A stretch of DNA of 64,000 nt from Bradyrhizobium liaoningense (GTDB taxonomy: Bacteria > Pseudomonadota > Alphaproteobacteria > Rhizobiales > Xanthobacteraceae), in the NCBI RefSeq assembly GCF_018130825.1, contig NZ_JAFCJS010000001.1, forward strand, positions 1,364,001 to 1,428,000, read 5' to 3'. Position 1 is the first letter of the stretch. Each line of letters opens with the position of its first letter. A program made the position numbers and the translations under genes. Below are positions 38,952 through 47,381 of this stretch, in pieces. Under the pieces are notes generated by a model that worked only from the letters and a program-made list of their open reading frames with translations, ran no database searches and was not told where the DNA came from.

Positions 38952-39533
38952 TGCTGCTTCAGGCGGAGCTATGACAGTCCTTCCTCGCGAAGGATCTGCT
39001 TCGCCTCCGCATCCTCGAGCGCTGCGGCCTTCTGAGCCAGTAGATGGCGCGCTCGCTGTCTCTCGACGCGCCGTTGAGGCCATGAGAGTAGTTCGCGATC
39101 ATCTCTCGAATGGTCCCCAGATGGCCCGCCTCCGCAACGCGCTCCTTCAGATCGAAGGCCCTGAAGTACCGTTCCTTGGCCGTCCCAGCGCCGAGCCCTC
39201 TTCGCCAGGCGCCAGCAAGATAAAGTCGCGCCTCGAAGTCATCGTCGGCGACGCATGCCTCGGCTCGCCCCATCAACGCCAGGCTGGCGGACTGATCTCC
39301 CTCGTCACCCAGATGTTCGGCCATCTCGATCATGGCCATGACCGAGCCTTTCGCGACGAACTCCTCGAGATAAGCGACGCCTTCGCCCTCCGCGCTTGCT
39401 TCAAAAGATGTCTGGCGGTCCCGACATCGAAGCCACGCGCGTCTGAGAACACGATGCAATCTCCCGGTGGCCTCGCGAGCTGCGCAAGCCTAGCATCATT
39501 TGCTCACACCTGTCGCTGCTGCTTCAGGCGGAG
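38952..39533. repeat. 17-bp direct repeats bracketing the Sel1 pseudogene
   Basis: TGCTGCTTCAGGCGGAG occurs at 38952-38968 and again at 39517-39533, 565 bp apart. The copies enclose the disrupted Sel1-type gene, and the right copy ends 6 bp before the livF stop. This could reflect insertion or duplication of the segment, or sequence shared by repeated gene ends. Confidence 0.55.
38969..39459 (-). pseudogene. Sel1/TPR-like repeat protein, frameshifted remnant
   Basis: The frame from 39459 encodes helix-pair repeats of Sel1 type, for example AMIEMAEHLGDEGDQSASLALMG and RERVAEAGHLGT-like units, up to DSERAIYWLRR. There it shifts into an Arg-rich nonsense tail. Reading the bases just past the Trp-Leu codons one base back restores KKAAALEDAEAKQILREEGLS and a TAG at 38969-38971, the expected Sel1 ending. 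A single lost base near 39036 explains both readings. The 5' end also looks abrupt. Sequencing error cannot be excluded for the frameshift. Confidence 0.55.
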
Positions 39534-39538
39534 ATCGA

Positions 39539-40258
39539 TCAATCCACGCCGAGATAAGCCTTCTGCACCTGCGGATCTTCCGCGAGCGCTGCCGCCGTGC
39601 CCGAGAGCACGCTCTTGCCGACCTGGAGCACCGTCGCAAAGTCCGAGACTTCCAGCGCGAGCTCGATCGACTGCTCGGCGAGCAGGATGGTCAGGCCCTC
39701 GCGATGCAGGCGGCCGAAGGTCTCGTACATGGACTCGACGACAGCCGGCGCGAGGCCGAGCGACGGCTCGTCCAGCATGAGCAGCTTCGGATCGCTCATC
39801 AGCGCGCGGCCGACCGCGAGCATCTGCCGCTCGCCGCCCGACATGGTGCCGGCGCGCTGGTTGCGGCGCTCCTTCAGGCGCGGGAAGACCTCGTAGACGC
39901 GTTCGAGCAGCGTCGTCTGACGCGACTTGTCGTGCAGCGGCGTCGCACCTAACATCAGGTTGTTCTCGACGCTCTGCTGGACGAACAGGCGCCAGCCCTC
40001 CGGCGACAGCGCAAGGCCCTTGCGGACGATCGCAAAGGCCTTCTGTCCCGCGATCTCCTCGCCGCGAAAGCTGATCGAGCCGGCATGTACGGGAATGAGG
40101 CCGGCGATCGCGTTCAGCGTCGTGGTCTTGCCGCCGCCATTGGAGCCGAGCAGCGCGACGACGCTGCCCTCCGGCACCTCCAGCGACACGTCGGAAACGC
40201 CGATGAGGTCGCCATAGCGCACATCGAGATGCTCGATCCTGAGAAGCGCCCCGCTCAT
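39539..40258 (-). CDS. livF: branched-chain amino-acid ABC transporter ATPase LivF
   Basis: A 239-residue ATPase. It has Walker A GSNGGGKTT near residue 38, signature MSGGERQMLAVGRA and Walker B LLMLDEPSLGLAP, with LAEQS as the switch region. It is the second ATP-binding subunit of a HAAT importer and the last gene of the leftward liv operon; its ATG overlaps the livG stop by 4 bp. Confidence 0.9.
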   Translation of the reverse strand: MSGALLRIEHLDVRYGDLIGVSDVSLEVPEGSVVALLGSNGGGKTTTLNAIAGLIPVHAGSISFRGEEIAGQKAFAIVRKGLALSPEGWRLFVQQSVENNLMLGATPLHDKSRQTTLLERVYEVFPRLKERRNQRAGTMSGGERQMLAVGRALMSDPKLLMLDEPSLGLAPAVVESMYETFGRLHREGLTILLAEQSIELALEVSDFATVLQVGKSVLSGTAAALAEDPQVQKAYLGVD

Positions 40259-41022
40259 AGGTCCGGCCCGCCCATCAGCTCGACCGGCGTATGCCCGGCG
40301 GCGGCCTTCGCGGCGCGTTTTCCGAGATAGGCTTCGATCACGGCCGGATTGGAGGTGACCTCGCGTGGGCTGCCGCGCGCGATCTCCTTGCCCTGGTGAA
40401 ACACCATCACGCGGCTCGCCAGCGACATGATCACTTCCATGATGTGCTCGACGATGACGAGCGTGATGCCGGAGCGGTGGATGTCGCGGACGAGATCGAT
40501 GGCGAGCCTCACCTCATGCGCGTTGAGACCGGCCATGGCCTCGTCGAGCAGCAGCACCTTTGGCTCGGTCGCCAGCGCCCGTGCGATCTCCAGCCGCTTG
40601 CGGCCGGGCGTGCCGAGCGAGCGCGCCGGCGCCTCCGCAAGGCGGCTCATGCCGACGCGCTCCAGCACCGCGCGTGCCCTGGTCTCGGCCTCCTTGCGGT
40701 GCGCGGTGCGCAGGAAGGCGCCGATCATGACGTTCTCCAGCACCGTCATGCCCTCGAAGGTCTGCGGCACCTGGAAGGTGCGTGCGAGCCCGAGGGCAGC
40801 GCGCTGCTCCGGCGTAAAGTCGGTGATGTCGCTGCTCTCGAACAGCACGCGGCCGGAGGTGGTCTTGAGGTCGCCGGTAAGGCAGTTGAAGAAGGTGGAC
40901 TTGCCGGCGCCGTTCGGGCCGATCAGGCCGAGGATGTCGCCCTGCTCCAGGGTCACGGAGGCATCGTCCACCGCCTTGAAGCTGCCGAACGCTTTTGTGA
41001 TGCCGCGTGCTTCAAGGAGCAT
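40255..41022 (-). CDS. livG: branched-chain amino-acid ABC transporter ATPase LivG
   Basis: A 255-residue ATPase with Walker A GPNGAGKST, the LivG-type insert before the signature, Walker B VLLLDEAMAGLN and switch VEHIMEV. The signature itself is unusual: SLGTPGRKRLEIARAL replaces the normal LSGGQ-type sequence with LGTPG, seen in some HAAT ATPases. Overlaps livM by 11 bp at its start. Confidence 0.88.
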   Translation of the reverse strand: MLLEARGITKAFGSFKAVDDASVTLEQGDILGLIGPNGAGKSTFFNCLTGDLKTTSGRVLFESSDITDFTPEQRAALGLARTFQVPQTFEGMTVLENVMIGAFLRTAHRKEAETRARAVLERVGMSRLAEAPARSLGTPGRKRLEIARALATEPKVLLLDEAMAGLNAHEVRLAIDLVRDIHRSGITLVIVEHIMEVIMSLASRVMVFHQGKEIARGSPREVTSNPAVIEAYLGKRAAKAAAGHTPVELMGGPDL

Positions 41023-41983
41023 GGCCGGCTCCCGCGTCGGTCTTTGGCTTGGCGCGGCGGTTGAGCAGGCTGAGCAGCCCGCCCGGCTGGAAGCGCGCGA
41101 TCAGCACGATGATCGCGCCGTAGACCACGAAGGTGAGGCCGGCGCCCTTGCCGCCGAGCCAGCTGTTGGAGATCTCCTCCAGCGGCACCAGGATCGCAGC
41201 GCCCACCAGCGGTCCGAACAGCAGCCCTGCCCCGCCTAGCGCGGCCATGATCAGGATCTTCACCGAGATCAGGATGCCGAGCCCGGACTCGGGATCGACG
41301 AAGCCGAACATCATCGCATAGAGCGCGCCGGCGACGCTGGTCAGTGCCGCGCTCAGCATGTAGGCGTAGAGTTTCGTGCGGCTCGCGGGCGCGCCGAGCG
41401 AGCGCGCGGCGCGCTCGGAATCCTTGATCGCCCGCAGGTAAAATCCCATCCGGCTGTTGGTCATCCACCAGGTGATCGCAAGCGTGATCGCGAGAACGGC
41501 GAGGAAGAGATAGTAATACGGCAGCGCCGACAGGAACGAGAGATCGAAGATGTTGCGTGGGACCGTCGGACCGGAGAGACCGACGGCCGCGCCAAGCCAT
41601 TCGGTGTTGGTCACGATCAGCCGCATCGTTTCGGCGACCGCGATCGTTGCCATGCTGAAATAATGGCCTGACAGCCGCAGCGTCGGAACGCCGACGATCG
41701 CGGCGAGGCCGACCGCCAGCACGATGCCGCCGGGAATGCCGAACAGCGGCGACAGGCCGAATTTGGCGTAGGCGCCCATCGCGGCATAGGCACCGCAGCC
41801 GAAGAACACGACATGCCCCACCGACACCTGCCCGGCATAGCCGCCGACGATGTTCCAGGCCGAGGCCGCGATCGCATAGAGCAGCACCAGTGCGCCGAGG
41901 CGCTGCTGGAACGGCGAGGACAGCAGCAGCGGATAGGCGATCGCAAAGGCTGCGACGACCGAGAGCCAGATCCAGCGCCGCAT
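41012..41983 (-). CDS. livM: branched-chain amino-acid ABC permease LivM
   Basis: A 323-residue permease with about eight hydrophobic segments and the LivM signature region GGYAGQVSVGHVVFFGCGAY. The cytoplasmic coupling loop lies around RAIKDSERAARSLG. The ATG at 41983 overlaps the livH TGA (ATGA); the much longer in-frame ORF reaching 42760 runs through livH in another frame and is rejected. Confidence 0.9.
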   Translation of the reverse strand: MRRWIWLSVVAAFAIAYPLLLSSPFQQRLGALVLLYAIAASAWNIVGGYAGQVSVGHVVFFGCGAYAAMGAYAKFGLSPLFGIPGGIVLAVGLAAIVGVPTLRLSGHYFSMATIAVAETMRLIVTNTEWLGAAVGLSGPTVPRNIFDLSFLSALPYYYLFLAVLAITLAITWWMTNSRMGFYLRAIKDSERAARSLGAPASRTKLYAYMLSAALTSVAGALYAMMFGFVDPESGLGILISVKILIMAALGGAGLLFGPLVGAAILVPLEEISNSWLGGKGAGLTFVVYGAIIVLIARFQPGGLLSLLNRRAKPKTDAGAGHAP

Positions 41984-42846
41984 CACATCTTCCCCATCAG
42001 GCCCTGCGGCCGGAACCAGAGGAAGAACAGGAACAGGACGTAGACGACGATGTCCTTGTAGATCGCGCCGATGAGATATCCGGACAGAGATTCGATCACG
42101 CCGATCAACAGGCCGGCAACGAGAGCACCCGGCACGCTGCCAAAACCGCCGAGCGAGACCGTGACGAAGGCGACGATGCCGAGGGTCTCGCCGACGGTCG
42201 GCACGATGTAGAAGAAGTTCGCGATCAGCGCGCCGGCCAGCCCAGTGGCGCCGGCCGCGATCGCCCAGGCGATCGCTTGCATGGTGTCGGGCCGGATGCC
42301 CATCAGCTGGGCCGCGGTCTGATCCTCCGCCACCGCCAGCATTTTCGAGCCGAGCGAGGTGCGGGTCAGCAACAGATGCAGGCCGAGCGTCACCAGGAGC
42401 GCGACGACGCCCGCCAGCAGCCGCGAGGCCTCGATGCGCAGGCCGGCAAAGGCATAGGTGCCGCCCACGATGTTCGGCGGCATCGACAGGAAGTTGGCGC
42501 CGAACCACCAGAACACGGAATAGCGCAGCAGCAGCGCGAGGCCGAAGGTGCCGAGTATCTGCGCCAGCATCGGCCCTTTCATGATGTCGCGGATCAGGCC
42601 GAAATAGACCACGATGCCGAGCGTGGCGAGCACCAGCGTCGCCAGCGGAGCGCCGAGCAGCGGCCCTCCTCCCATCAAGGTGTAGACGACATAGGCGACG
42701 TACATGCCGAGCATGACGAAGTCGCCATGCGCGAAATTGACGATGTTCATCATGCCCCACACCAGCGTGAGGCCCGAGGAGAACAGGGCGTAGACGGCGC
42801 CAAGCAGAAGGCCGCCGACGATCACCTGCACGAGAACGAAGGACAT
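41983..42846 (-). CDS. livH: branched-chain amino-acid ABC permease LivH
   Basis: A 287-residue permease with the typical start QVIVGGLLLGAVYALFSSGLTLVWG and the coupling segment containing MLAVAEDQTAAQLMGI. It pairs with LivM. A stem-loop with a T-run separates it from the binding-protein gene upstream, which may set a lower level for the membrane components. Confidence 0.9.
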   Translation of the reverse strand: MSFVLVQVIVGGLLLGAVYALFSSGLTLVWGMMNIVNFAHGDFVMLGMYVAYVVYTLMGGGPLLGAPLATLVLATLGIVVYFGLIRDIMKGPMLAQILGTFGLALLLRYSVFWWFGANFLSMPPNIVGGTYAFAGLRIEASRLLAGVVALLVTLGLHLLLTRTSLGSKMLAVAEDQTAAQLMGIRPDTMQAIAWAIAAGATGLAGALIANFFYIVPTVGETLGIVAFVTVSLGGFGSVPGALVAGLLIGVIESLSGYLIGAIYKDIVVYVLFLFFLWFRPQGLMGKM

Positions 42847-42874
42847 GAGCTGCGCTGCTCTACCAGGCCTTGTG

Positions 42875-42902
42875 AAAAAGGCGGGACTTAAGGTCCCGCC
42901 TT
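42875..42902 (-). terminator. intrinsic terminator/attenuator after the liv binding protein
   Basis: On the minus strand AAGGCGGGACCTTAAGTCCCGCCTT forms a 10-bp GC-rich stem with a 5-nt loop and is followed by a run of five or more T. It lies between the binding-protein stop and livH. Partial termination here would give excess binding protein over the permease and ATPase subunits. Confidence 0.75.
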
Positions 42903-42909
42903 CGCATGA

Positions 42910-44163
42910 TCACCAGCCCTTGTAGGGCAGCATCGGCGCCTTCTGGGCATTGGCTTTCGGCCACACCGAGACGTAGTTCTCGCCGTCCTGAAGCTGGATG
43001 ATGTAGGCCGAGGCCAGGATGTTCTGGCCCTTGTCATCGAACTTCACGCCCTTGTAGCCCATGATGAGCTGCTCCGGCTTGAGGTCGGTCGCCTTCAGCG
43101 CGGCCTGGATCTTGGCCGGATCGGTCGAGCCGGCACGATCGATGGCGTCGACCAGCACGAAGAAGCCCTGCATCTGGCGGCCGACGGTGTCGTCCATCTC
43201 CTCGCCGCTCTTCTTCTTGTACATGTCGGCGATGATGGCGGACGGCGATCCGGACGGACCCACCGCCCAGGACGAGCGGTTGAAGACGCCTTGCGAGAGC
43301 TTGCCGACCGCCTTGATGAAGGACGGATCGGAATAGCCGGCATCGTCCGCGAGCAGCAGCGGCGGCTTGTAGTCGAGCGACTGCATGGTCTTGGCGAACA
43401 GGATCGCGTCCGAGGTGTAGCTGATCATCAGCACGACGTCGGGCTTCTTCTCCTTGAGCTGAAGCACCTGGGCCTGCACGTCGGTGGCGTTGACTGCATA
43501 GGCGATGTCGATGACCCCGTTGCGCTCCTTCGCCTTGAATCCGGAAGCGATCGTGCTCGCGACCGAGGTGCCGTATTCGGTGTTGTCATGAACCAGCGCG
43601 ATGCTGTCGGTCTTGGCGCCGGCCGCCTTCATGTCGGTGAGGAATTCGTCATAGATGCGGACGAAGTCCGGCGCGATCGGCGTGGTGCGGAAGAACCATT
43701 TGAAGCCGCGCTCGGTGAGATTGGCGGCAACCGATTCCGGGGTGAGGAACGGGACGCCGTATTTCTCGGCGATCGCGCTCGAGGTCAGCGTGATGCCGGA
43801 CTGATAGGCGCCGAGGATCGCGGCGACCTTCTCTTCGGTGATCAGCCGCAGCGCCTGGTTCTGCCCCGTCGCCGGGCTGCCCTGGTTGTCGGCGAACACC
43901 ACCTCAACCTTGGCGCCGCCGAGGCCGGAAAGGCCGGCGTTCTTCGCCAGTGGGAGGCTGCCGAGTTCCGGATGGGCGTTGTTGATGATGTCCATGGCGA
44001 CCTCGAGCGCCGCCTTGGCGTGCGCGCCGATCGAGGCCGTGCCGCCGGACATCGGCAGGATCGCGCCGATCTTGACGACCTTGTCCTGCGCCGTTGCGCC
44101 CGAGACGAGCGCAACGGACATCGCGGCCGCGCAAAGCAGCCCCGTGACCTGCTTCAATGTCAT
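42910..44163 (-). CDS. livK: branched-chain amino-acid ABC transporter binding protein
   Basis: A 417-residue type I periplasmic binding protein. The Sec signal is MTLKQVTGLLCAAAMSVALVSGATAQ, and the mature part starts DKVVKIGAILPMSGG. The fold matches Leu/Ile/Val-type receptors, though in rhizobia many bind aromatic or other acids. The ATG at 44163 follows GGGAGG; the upstream extension to 44340 is untranslated leader. First gene of the liv-type operon. Confidence 0.88.
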   Translation of the reverse strand: MTLKQVTGLLCAAAMSVALVSGATAQDKVVKIGAILPMSGGTASIGAHAKAALEVAMDIINNAHPELGSLPLAKNAGLSGLGGAKVEVVFADNQGSPATGQNQALRLITEEKVAAILGAYQSGITLTSSAIAEKYGVPFLTPESVAANLTERGFKWFFRTTPIAPDFVRIYDEFLTDMKAAGAKTDSIALVHDNTEYGTSVASTIASGFKAKERNGVIDIAYAVNATDVQAQVLQLKEKKPDVVLMISYTSDAILFAKTMQSLDYKPPLLLADDAGYSDPSFIKAVGKLSQGVFNRSSWAVGPSGSPSAIIADMYKKKSGEEMDDTVGRQMQGFFVLVDAIDRAGSTDPAKIQAALKATDLKPEQLIMGYKGVKFDDKGQNILASAYIIQLQDGENYVSVWPKANAQKAPMLPYKGW

Positions 44164-44516
44164 GAAATCAGACCTCCCAAGGGTTTCCCCAACCAAGATT
44201 TTTTGGAGAGCTTGGGCGAAACGCCCCGCCTCCGTTTGATTATGCCTGGCTGCGGGAGGATGGCATGCCGACTGGCTACCGGCAAGGTGAAACGGCTTGC
44301 GACGATGCTGCATGAGCAGGCAGGGATAACGGAAGGGCACGAACAGCGCTCAATCTGGCGTCGATTAGCGCGATCAAAACGACCCAAACCAACAACCGCA
44401 GGGTGGGTTAGCTGTGCGACTGCGCGAAGCGCAGTTCGCGTAACCCACCTCCTTGGTTTCCGCGGGGACGAAGATGGTGGATTACGCTGCGCTAATCCAC
44501 CCTACGAAGCGTGCAT
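44164..44516. repeat. gene-free gap with a palindromic GGTGGGTTA-type repeat
   Basis: 353 bp without a credible gene. Positions 44401-44506 are an inverted-repeat element: AGGGTGGGTTAG...GCGTAACCCACC is one hairpin and GGTGGATTACGC..GCTAATCCACCCT the second. It is related to the element at 9498-9584. The rest is the leader and presumed promoter of the liv operon; no clear -35/-10 pair was found. Confidence 0.6.
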
Positions 44517-44879
44517 TCAGCCCGCTACGTCGCTCGCCCGCAGCAGCGTCGTGAAGCCGCCATAGATCATGCGCTTGCCGTCGAACGGCATGTCGCCGTG
44601 CTTGAGCCGCGGGTCCGCCATCACCTTCTTGTTGACGGCATCGCGCGTCTCCCGGTCGCGATAGACGATCCAGGCGAACACCACGACCTCCTCCTCCTTC
44701 GCCATCACCGCGCGCGGAAACGAGGTCAACTCGCCATAGGGAACGTCGTCACCGATGCATTCGACATAGTCGAGCGCGCCGTGCTCCATCCAGACCGCGC
44801 AGGCCGTTCGCGCCAGGGCCTTGTAGGCCTCGATCTTGTCCTTCGGCACGGCCAGCACGAAACCATCGACATAGGGCAT
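44517..44879 (-). CDS. DUF1428 family protein
   Basis: A 120-residue protein starting MPYVDGFVLAVPKDKIEAYK, the typical opening of DUF1428 proteins, which adopt a dimeric alpha/beta-barrel (ferredoxin-like) fold. Residues GALDYVECIGDDVPYGELTSFPRAV match the family core. The function is not known. GGAGATC precedes the ATG by 4 bp. It is the last gene of host character before the integrase. Confidence 0.82.
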   Translation of the reverse strand: MPYVDGFVLAVPKDKIEAYKALARTACAVWMEHGALDYVECIGDDVPYGELTSFPRAVMAKEEEVVVFAWIVYRDRETRDAVNKKVMADPRLKHGDMPFDGKRMIYGGFTTLLRASDVAG

Positions 44880-45131
44880 TCCCGATCTCCTTGGGTTGTA
44901 CGTGTCCCAAGGACGACTGGGCGCGTGGCGGCCCGACGTCGAAGACGCCATTTCCGCTGAGGCAAACCGTCGCGAGTGTCAGTGCGACACGCCGGTTTCC
45001 AAAATGGTACGGCGCCGGAGCCGACAAATCAGTCTTCAGAAAGCGCCCGGAACTGGCTGGGGAACCTGGACCCTACGCCACTGGGTCGCGGGCACTGGAA
45101 ATACTGCGAAAATAGGCCTATATCAATCCCA

Positions 45132-45170
45132 GCGTTGGGGGCAATGCGTTGGGGGCACCGTTAGGGGCAG
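45132..45170. repeat. GC-rich short tandem repeats before the integrase
   Basis: GCGTTGGGGGCAAT (45132-45145) is followed directly by GCGTTGGGGGCACC (45146-45159) and the shorter variant GTTAGGGGCAG. They sit immediately ahead of the integrase start, in a 296-bp gap with no tRNA. They may be integrase arm-binding sites or part of an attachment site. This is inference from position only. Confidence 0.45.
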
Positions 45171-45175
45171 GCCGA

Positions 45176-46564
45176 GTGAGCGTTATTCTGAGAGCGGAAA
45201 AAGGCGGCGGCGATCGGCGCTACCTGACCCAGCCCCGGGGCGAAGGGACGACTTGGTACGCGGTCGCTGAGGTTCCCAGGACACTGCGGCGGGCCTTGGG
45301 CAAGAAGCGGCTCCTGAAGTCCCTGGAGACTACCGACCTCCGAGTGGCCCGCATTGCCCGCTGGAATGCCGTTGCGGATTTAAAATCCGAGATTGCCAAG
45401 CACCGGACGCCCGGCCGCGAGGATCAGGACCCGTTGCTCTTGGAGGCCATGGCTTTCCGCGAAGAATTTGTCCGAGCGGATGCCGCGCGGCGCAATGACC
45501 TTATGTATCAGATCACGGACCGGGCTGAAGAGATCGACCTCGCAGCCGGCGGCTCCCGGGATGACTACCGTCCCTTCGAAGAACCCCGGGCGGCGACCAA
45601 GGAGGCCACCGAGTTCGTTCAACTGGCGTCCGCAAAGGTCACCCCTGCGGACCTCTACATTGAACGGTGGCTTGCGGCCTCGACCTATAGCGAGCGCACG
45701 AAGGCCGACGCCCGCACGGCGCTGGAGCAGTTCAAGGACTGGTGCACGAAGGCGAGCCAAGGCTTCTTCATCGAGACCACGACCGACCGAGTCGCCGCCG
45801 ACTTCCGCGATGAGGCTTTCGTCAAGGCGGGCGTGCACTTCAAAACGGCCAACAAGAAGCTATCTGCCCTGCGGCAATATTGGACTTGGCTGGAGAAGAG
45901 CTTCGGCGTGAAGTCGAACCCGTGGATGCGCAAGTCGCTCCCCAAGGCCAAGGCGCACAGGATCGCTCCGGACGGCCCGATGGGTCCCGAGCGCCCGTTC
46001 ACAGATGATGAGGTTCGAATCCTTCTCGGCGGCCCGGCAGACACCGACATGGCCAACGCCATGAGGATTTCAGCCCTTTCGGGAATGCGCCTCGATGAGA
46101 TCGGCCAGCTTCGCGTCGGTGATTGCCGCGAGAACATATTCAGTGTCACTCGCAGCAAATCCGCGGCGGGCGTGCGGACCATTCCAATCCATTCGGCACT
46201 ACGACCGATGATCGCGAAACTTGTCGGCAGGCGCGATGCGGCGGCCTTTTTATTTCCCGACTTTCAGGACACCGGCTGGGATGGCAACCGGACCATGGCT
46301 CTCTCGAAGCGGTTCACTTACTACCGCAAGAAACTTGGCGTGCACGACAAAAGACCAGGCGCACGACGGTCCAAGGTCAACTTTCATAGCTTTAGGCGCT
46401 GGTTCGCGACGAAAGCTGAGGATGCGGGCCACCGGGAGAACGTCGTGGCGGACATTATGGGCCACGAGAGCCAGGTCGGAATCACCTTTGGGCTGTACTC
46501 CAACGCCCAGCTGAAGCAGCTGAAGAAGGCTTGCGTAGAGGCCGTCAAGTTGCCGGCCCTGTAA
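45176..46564 (+). CDS. tyrosine-type site-specific integrase
   Basis: A 462-residue phage/island integrase. The N-terminal and core-binding regions occupy residues about 1-265. The catalytic domain shows R305 in SALSGMRLDEIG, H404 and R407 in HSFRRWF, H430 in MGHES and the nucleophile Y441 in FGLYSN. All catalytic residues are present. The GTG at 45176 is the likely start; the TTG at 45149 lies in the tandem repeats. It marks the left side of an acquired segment; codon use becomes more AT-rich from here onward. Confidence 0.9.
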   Translation: MSVILRAEKGGGDRRYLTQPRGEGTTWYAVAEVPRTLRRALGKKRLLKSLETTDLRVARIARWNAVADLKSEIAKHRTPGREDQDPLLLEAMAFREEFVRADAARRNDLMYQITDRAEEIDLAAGGSRDDYRPFEEPRAATKEATEFVQLASAKVTPADLYIERWLAASTYSERTKADARTALEQFKDWCTKASQGFFIETTTDRVAADFRDEAFVKAGVHFKTANKKLSALRQYWTWLEKSFGVKSNPWMRKSLPKAKAHRIAPDGPMGPERPFTDDEVRILLGGPADTDMANAMRISALSGMRLDEIGQLRVGDCRENIFSVTRSKSAAGVRTIPIHSALRPMIAKLVGRRDAAAFLFPDFQDTGWDGNRTMALSKRFTYYRKKLGVHDKRPGARRSKVNFHSFRRWFATKAEDAGHRENVVADIMGHESQVGITFGLYSNAQLKQLKKACVEAVKLPAL

Positions 46565-46632
46565 ATCTGCACAGCGCGACAGGGCTTAGCGCAAACAGCG
46601 AGAAAAATTCTGAGGAGTTTGTTGCTAACTCA

Positions 46633-46661
46633 TTGGCACGGCTGCGATTTGTTCCTAGGCT
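46633..46661 (+). promoter_or_regulatory. candidate promoter of the five-gene accessory operon
   Basis: TTGGCA (46633-46638) and TAGGCT (46656-46661) are spaced by 17 bp. The -35 matches the consensus at five of six positions, the -10 poorly. It is the best pair in the 187-bp gap between integrase and operon, 90 bp before the first ATG. Confidence 0.3.
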
Positions 46662-46751
46662 AGGTGTTTCTTAGCTCTGCAAGCGCGGCACGAATCGCCT
46701 ACTGATCATGCGGCCGGCCCGCCGCACAAGGGTCCGGTCGAGAGGGATGTG

Positions 46752-47381
46752 ATGGCGCGTCAAACGAAGAAAAAGCTGACGGAGACTTCAGCCAAGAATG
46801 ACACGGCTGCTGACGATGCCATTAGGTTCTATCGAGCCAACGAAAAGCCATACGGGCCTTTCAGCAATTTGTATCGGCGCCCGGTTGAGTTTGACGGCGT
46901 GCTTTATCCAACATCTGAGCACGCCTATCAGGCCGGAAAAGCCCTAAAGCCGGCTGTGAGAGATTGGATACTGGCTGCTCCTACTCCAGCTCTCGCCGCG
47001 ATGGCGGCCCATGGCCTGTATACCTGGGACATCGTGCCCGATTGGTCGAAAGTTAAATTCGATCGGATGCGGCGAGTCTTGAAGGCGAAATTTGAACAGC
47101 ACCCTGACCTCGCTGAGCTACTCCTCTCGACAGGTTCGAAGCGACTTGTAGAGGCGGGAACTGTAAACAACGCAGTAAATCGTCTTTGGGGCGAAGTGGC
47201 CGGAAACGGAATGAATATGTTGGGCGTGATGTTGATGGAGATTCGCGATGAATTGAAGAAGGGCAGCGCCTCCCGGGCTATATCTTCTCCGCGAGCACCT
47301 TCGCAGCGAAAAGGAGCCCGCAAAGATCGCATCAGCCGACCGCCAGCCGCCTCGAAGCGGAAGAAAGCTAAGCGGGCATGA
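46752..47381 (+). CDS. NADAR-domain protein (YbiA-like N-glycosidase family)
   Basis: A 209-residue protein. The NADAR domain covers residues about 24-165. It shows FYRANEKPYGPFSN, PTSEHAYQAGK with E56 and H57, and the distal WGEVAGNGMNMLGVMLMEIR. Known members act on N-glycosidic or ADP-ribosyl bonds (riboflavin-intermediate cleanup in YbiA relatives; removal of ADP-ribose from guanine in DNA by others). A tail of about 40 residues, very rich in Arg/Lys/Ser and ending KRKKAKRA, is appended and suggests nucleic-acid contact. First gene of the operon; its TGA overlaps the next ATG. The ATG at 46752 follows GAGAGG. Confidence 0.82.
   Translation: MARQTKKKLTETSAKNDTAADDAIRFYRANEKPYGPFSNLYRRPVEFDGVLYPTSEHAYQAGKALKPAVRDWILAAPTPALAAMAAHGLYTWDIVPDWSKVKFDRMRRVLKAKFEQHPDLAELLLSTGSKRLVEAGTVNNAVNRLWGEVAGNGMNMLGVMLMEIRDELKKGSASRAISSPRAPSQRKGARKDRISRPPAASKRKKAKRA

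Noticed and set aside
41012..42760. Single long permease gene covering livM and livH
   Set aside because: Only the part from the ATG at 41983 has LivM sequence; upstream of that the same frame is a shadow of livH, which is read in another frame and overlaps by ATGA.
44880..45131. tRNA as integration site beside the integrase
   Set aside because: No T-arm GGTTCRAATCC or cloverleaf pattern could be found on either strand.
45132..45170. CRISPR-like repeat array
   Set aside because: Units are only 12-14 bp, contiguous without spacers, and three in number.
46565..46751. Small RNA or toxin gene ahead of the accessory operon
   Set aside because: Only a weak promoter-like pair was seen; no ORF with ribosome site and no stable hairpin with a T-run.
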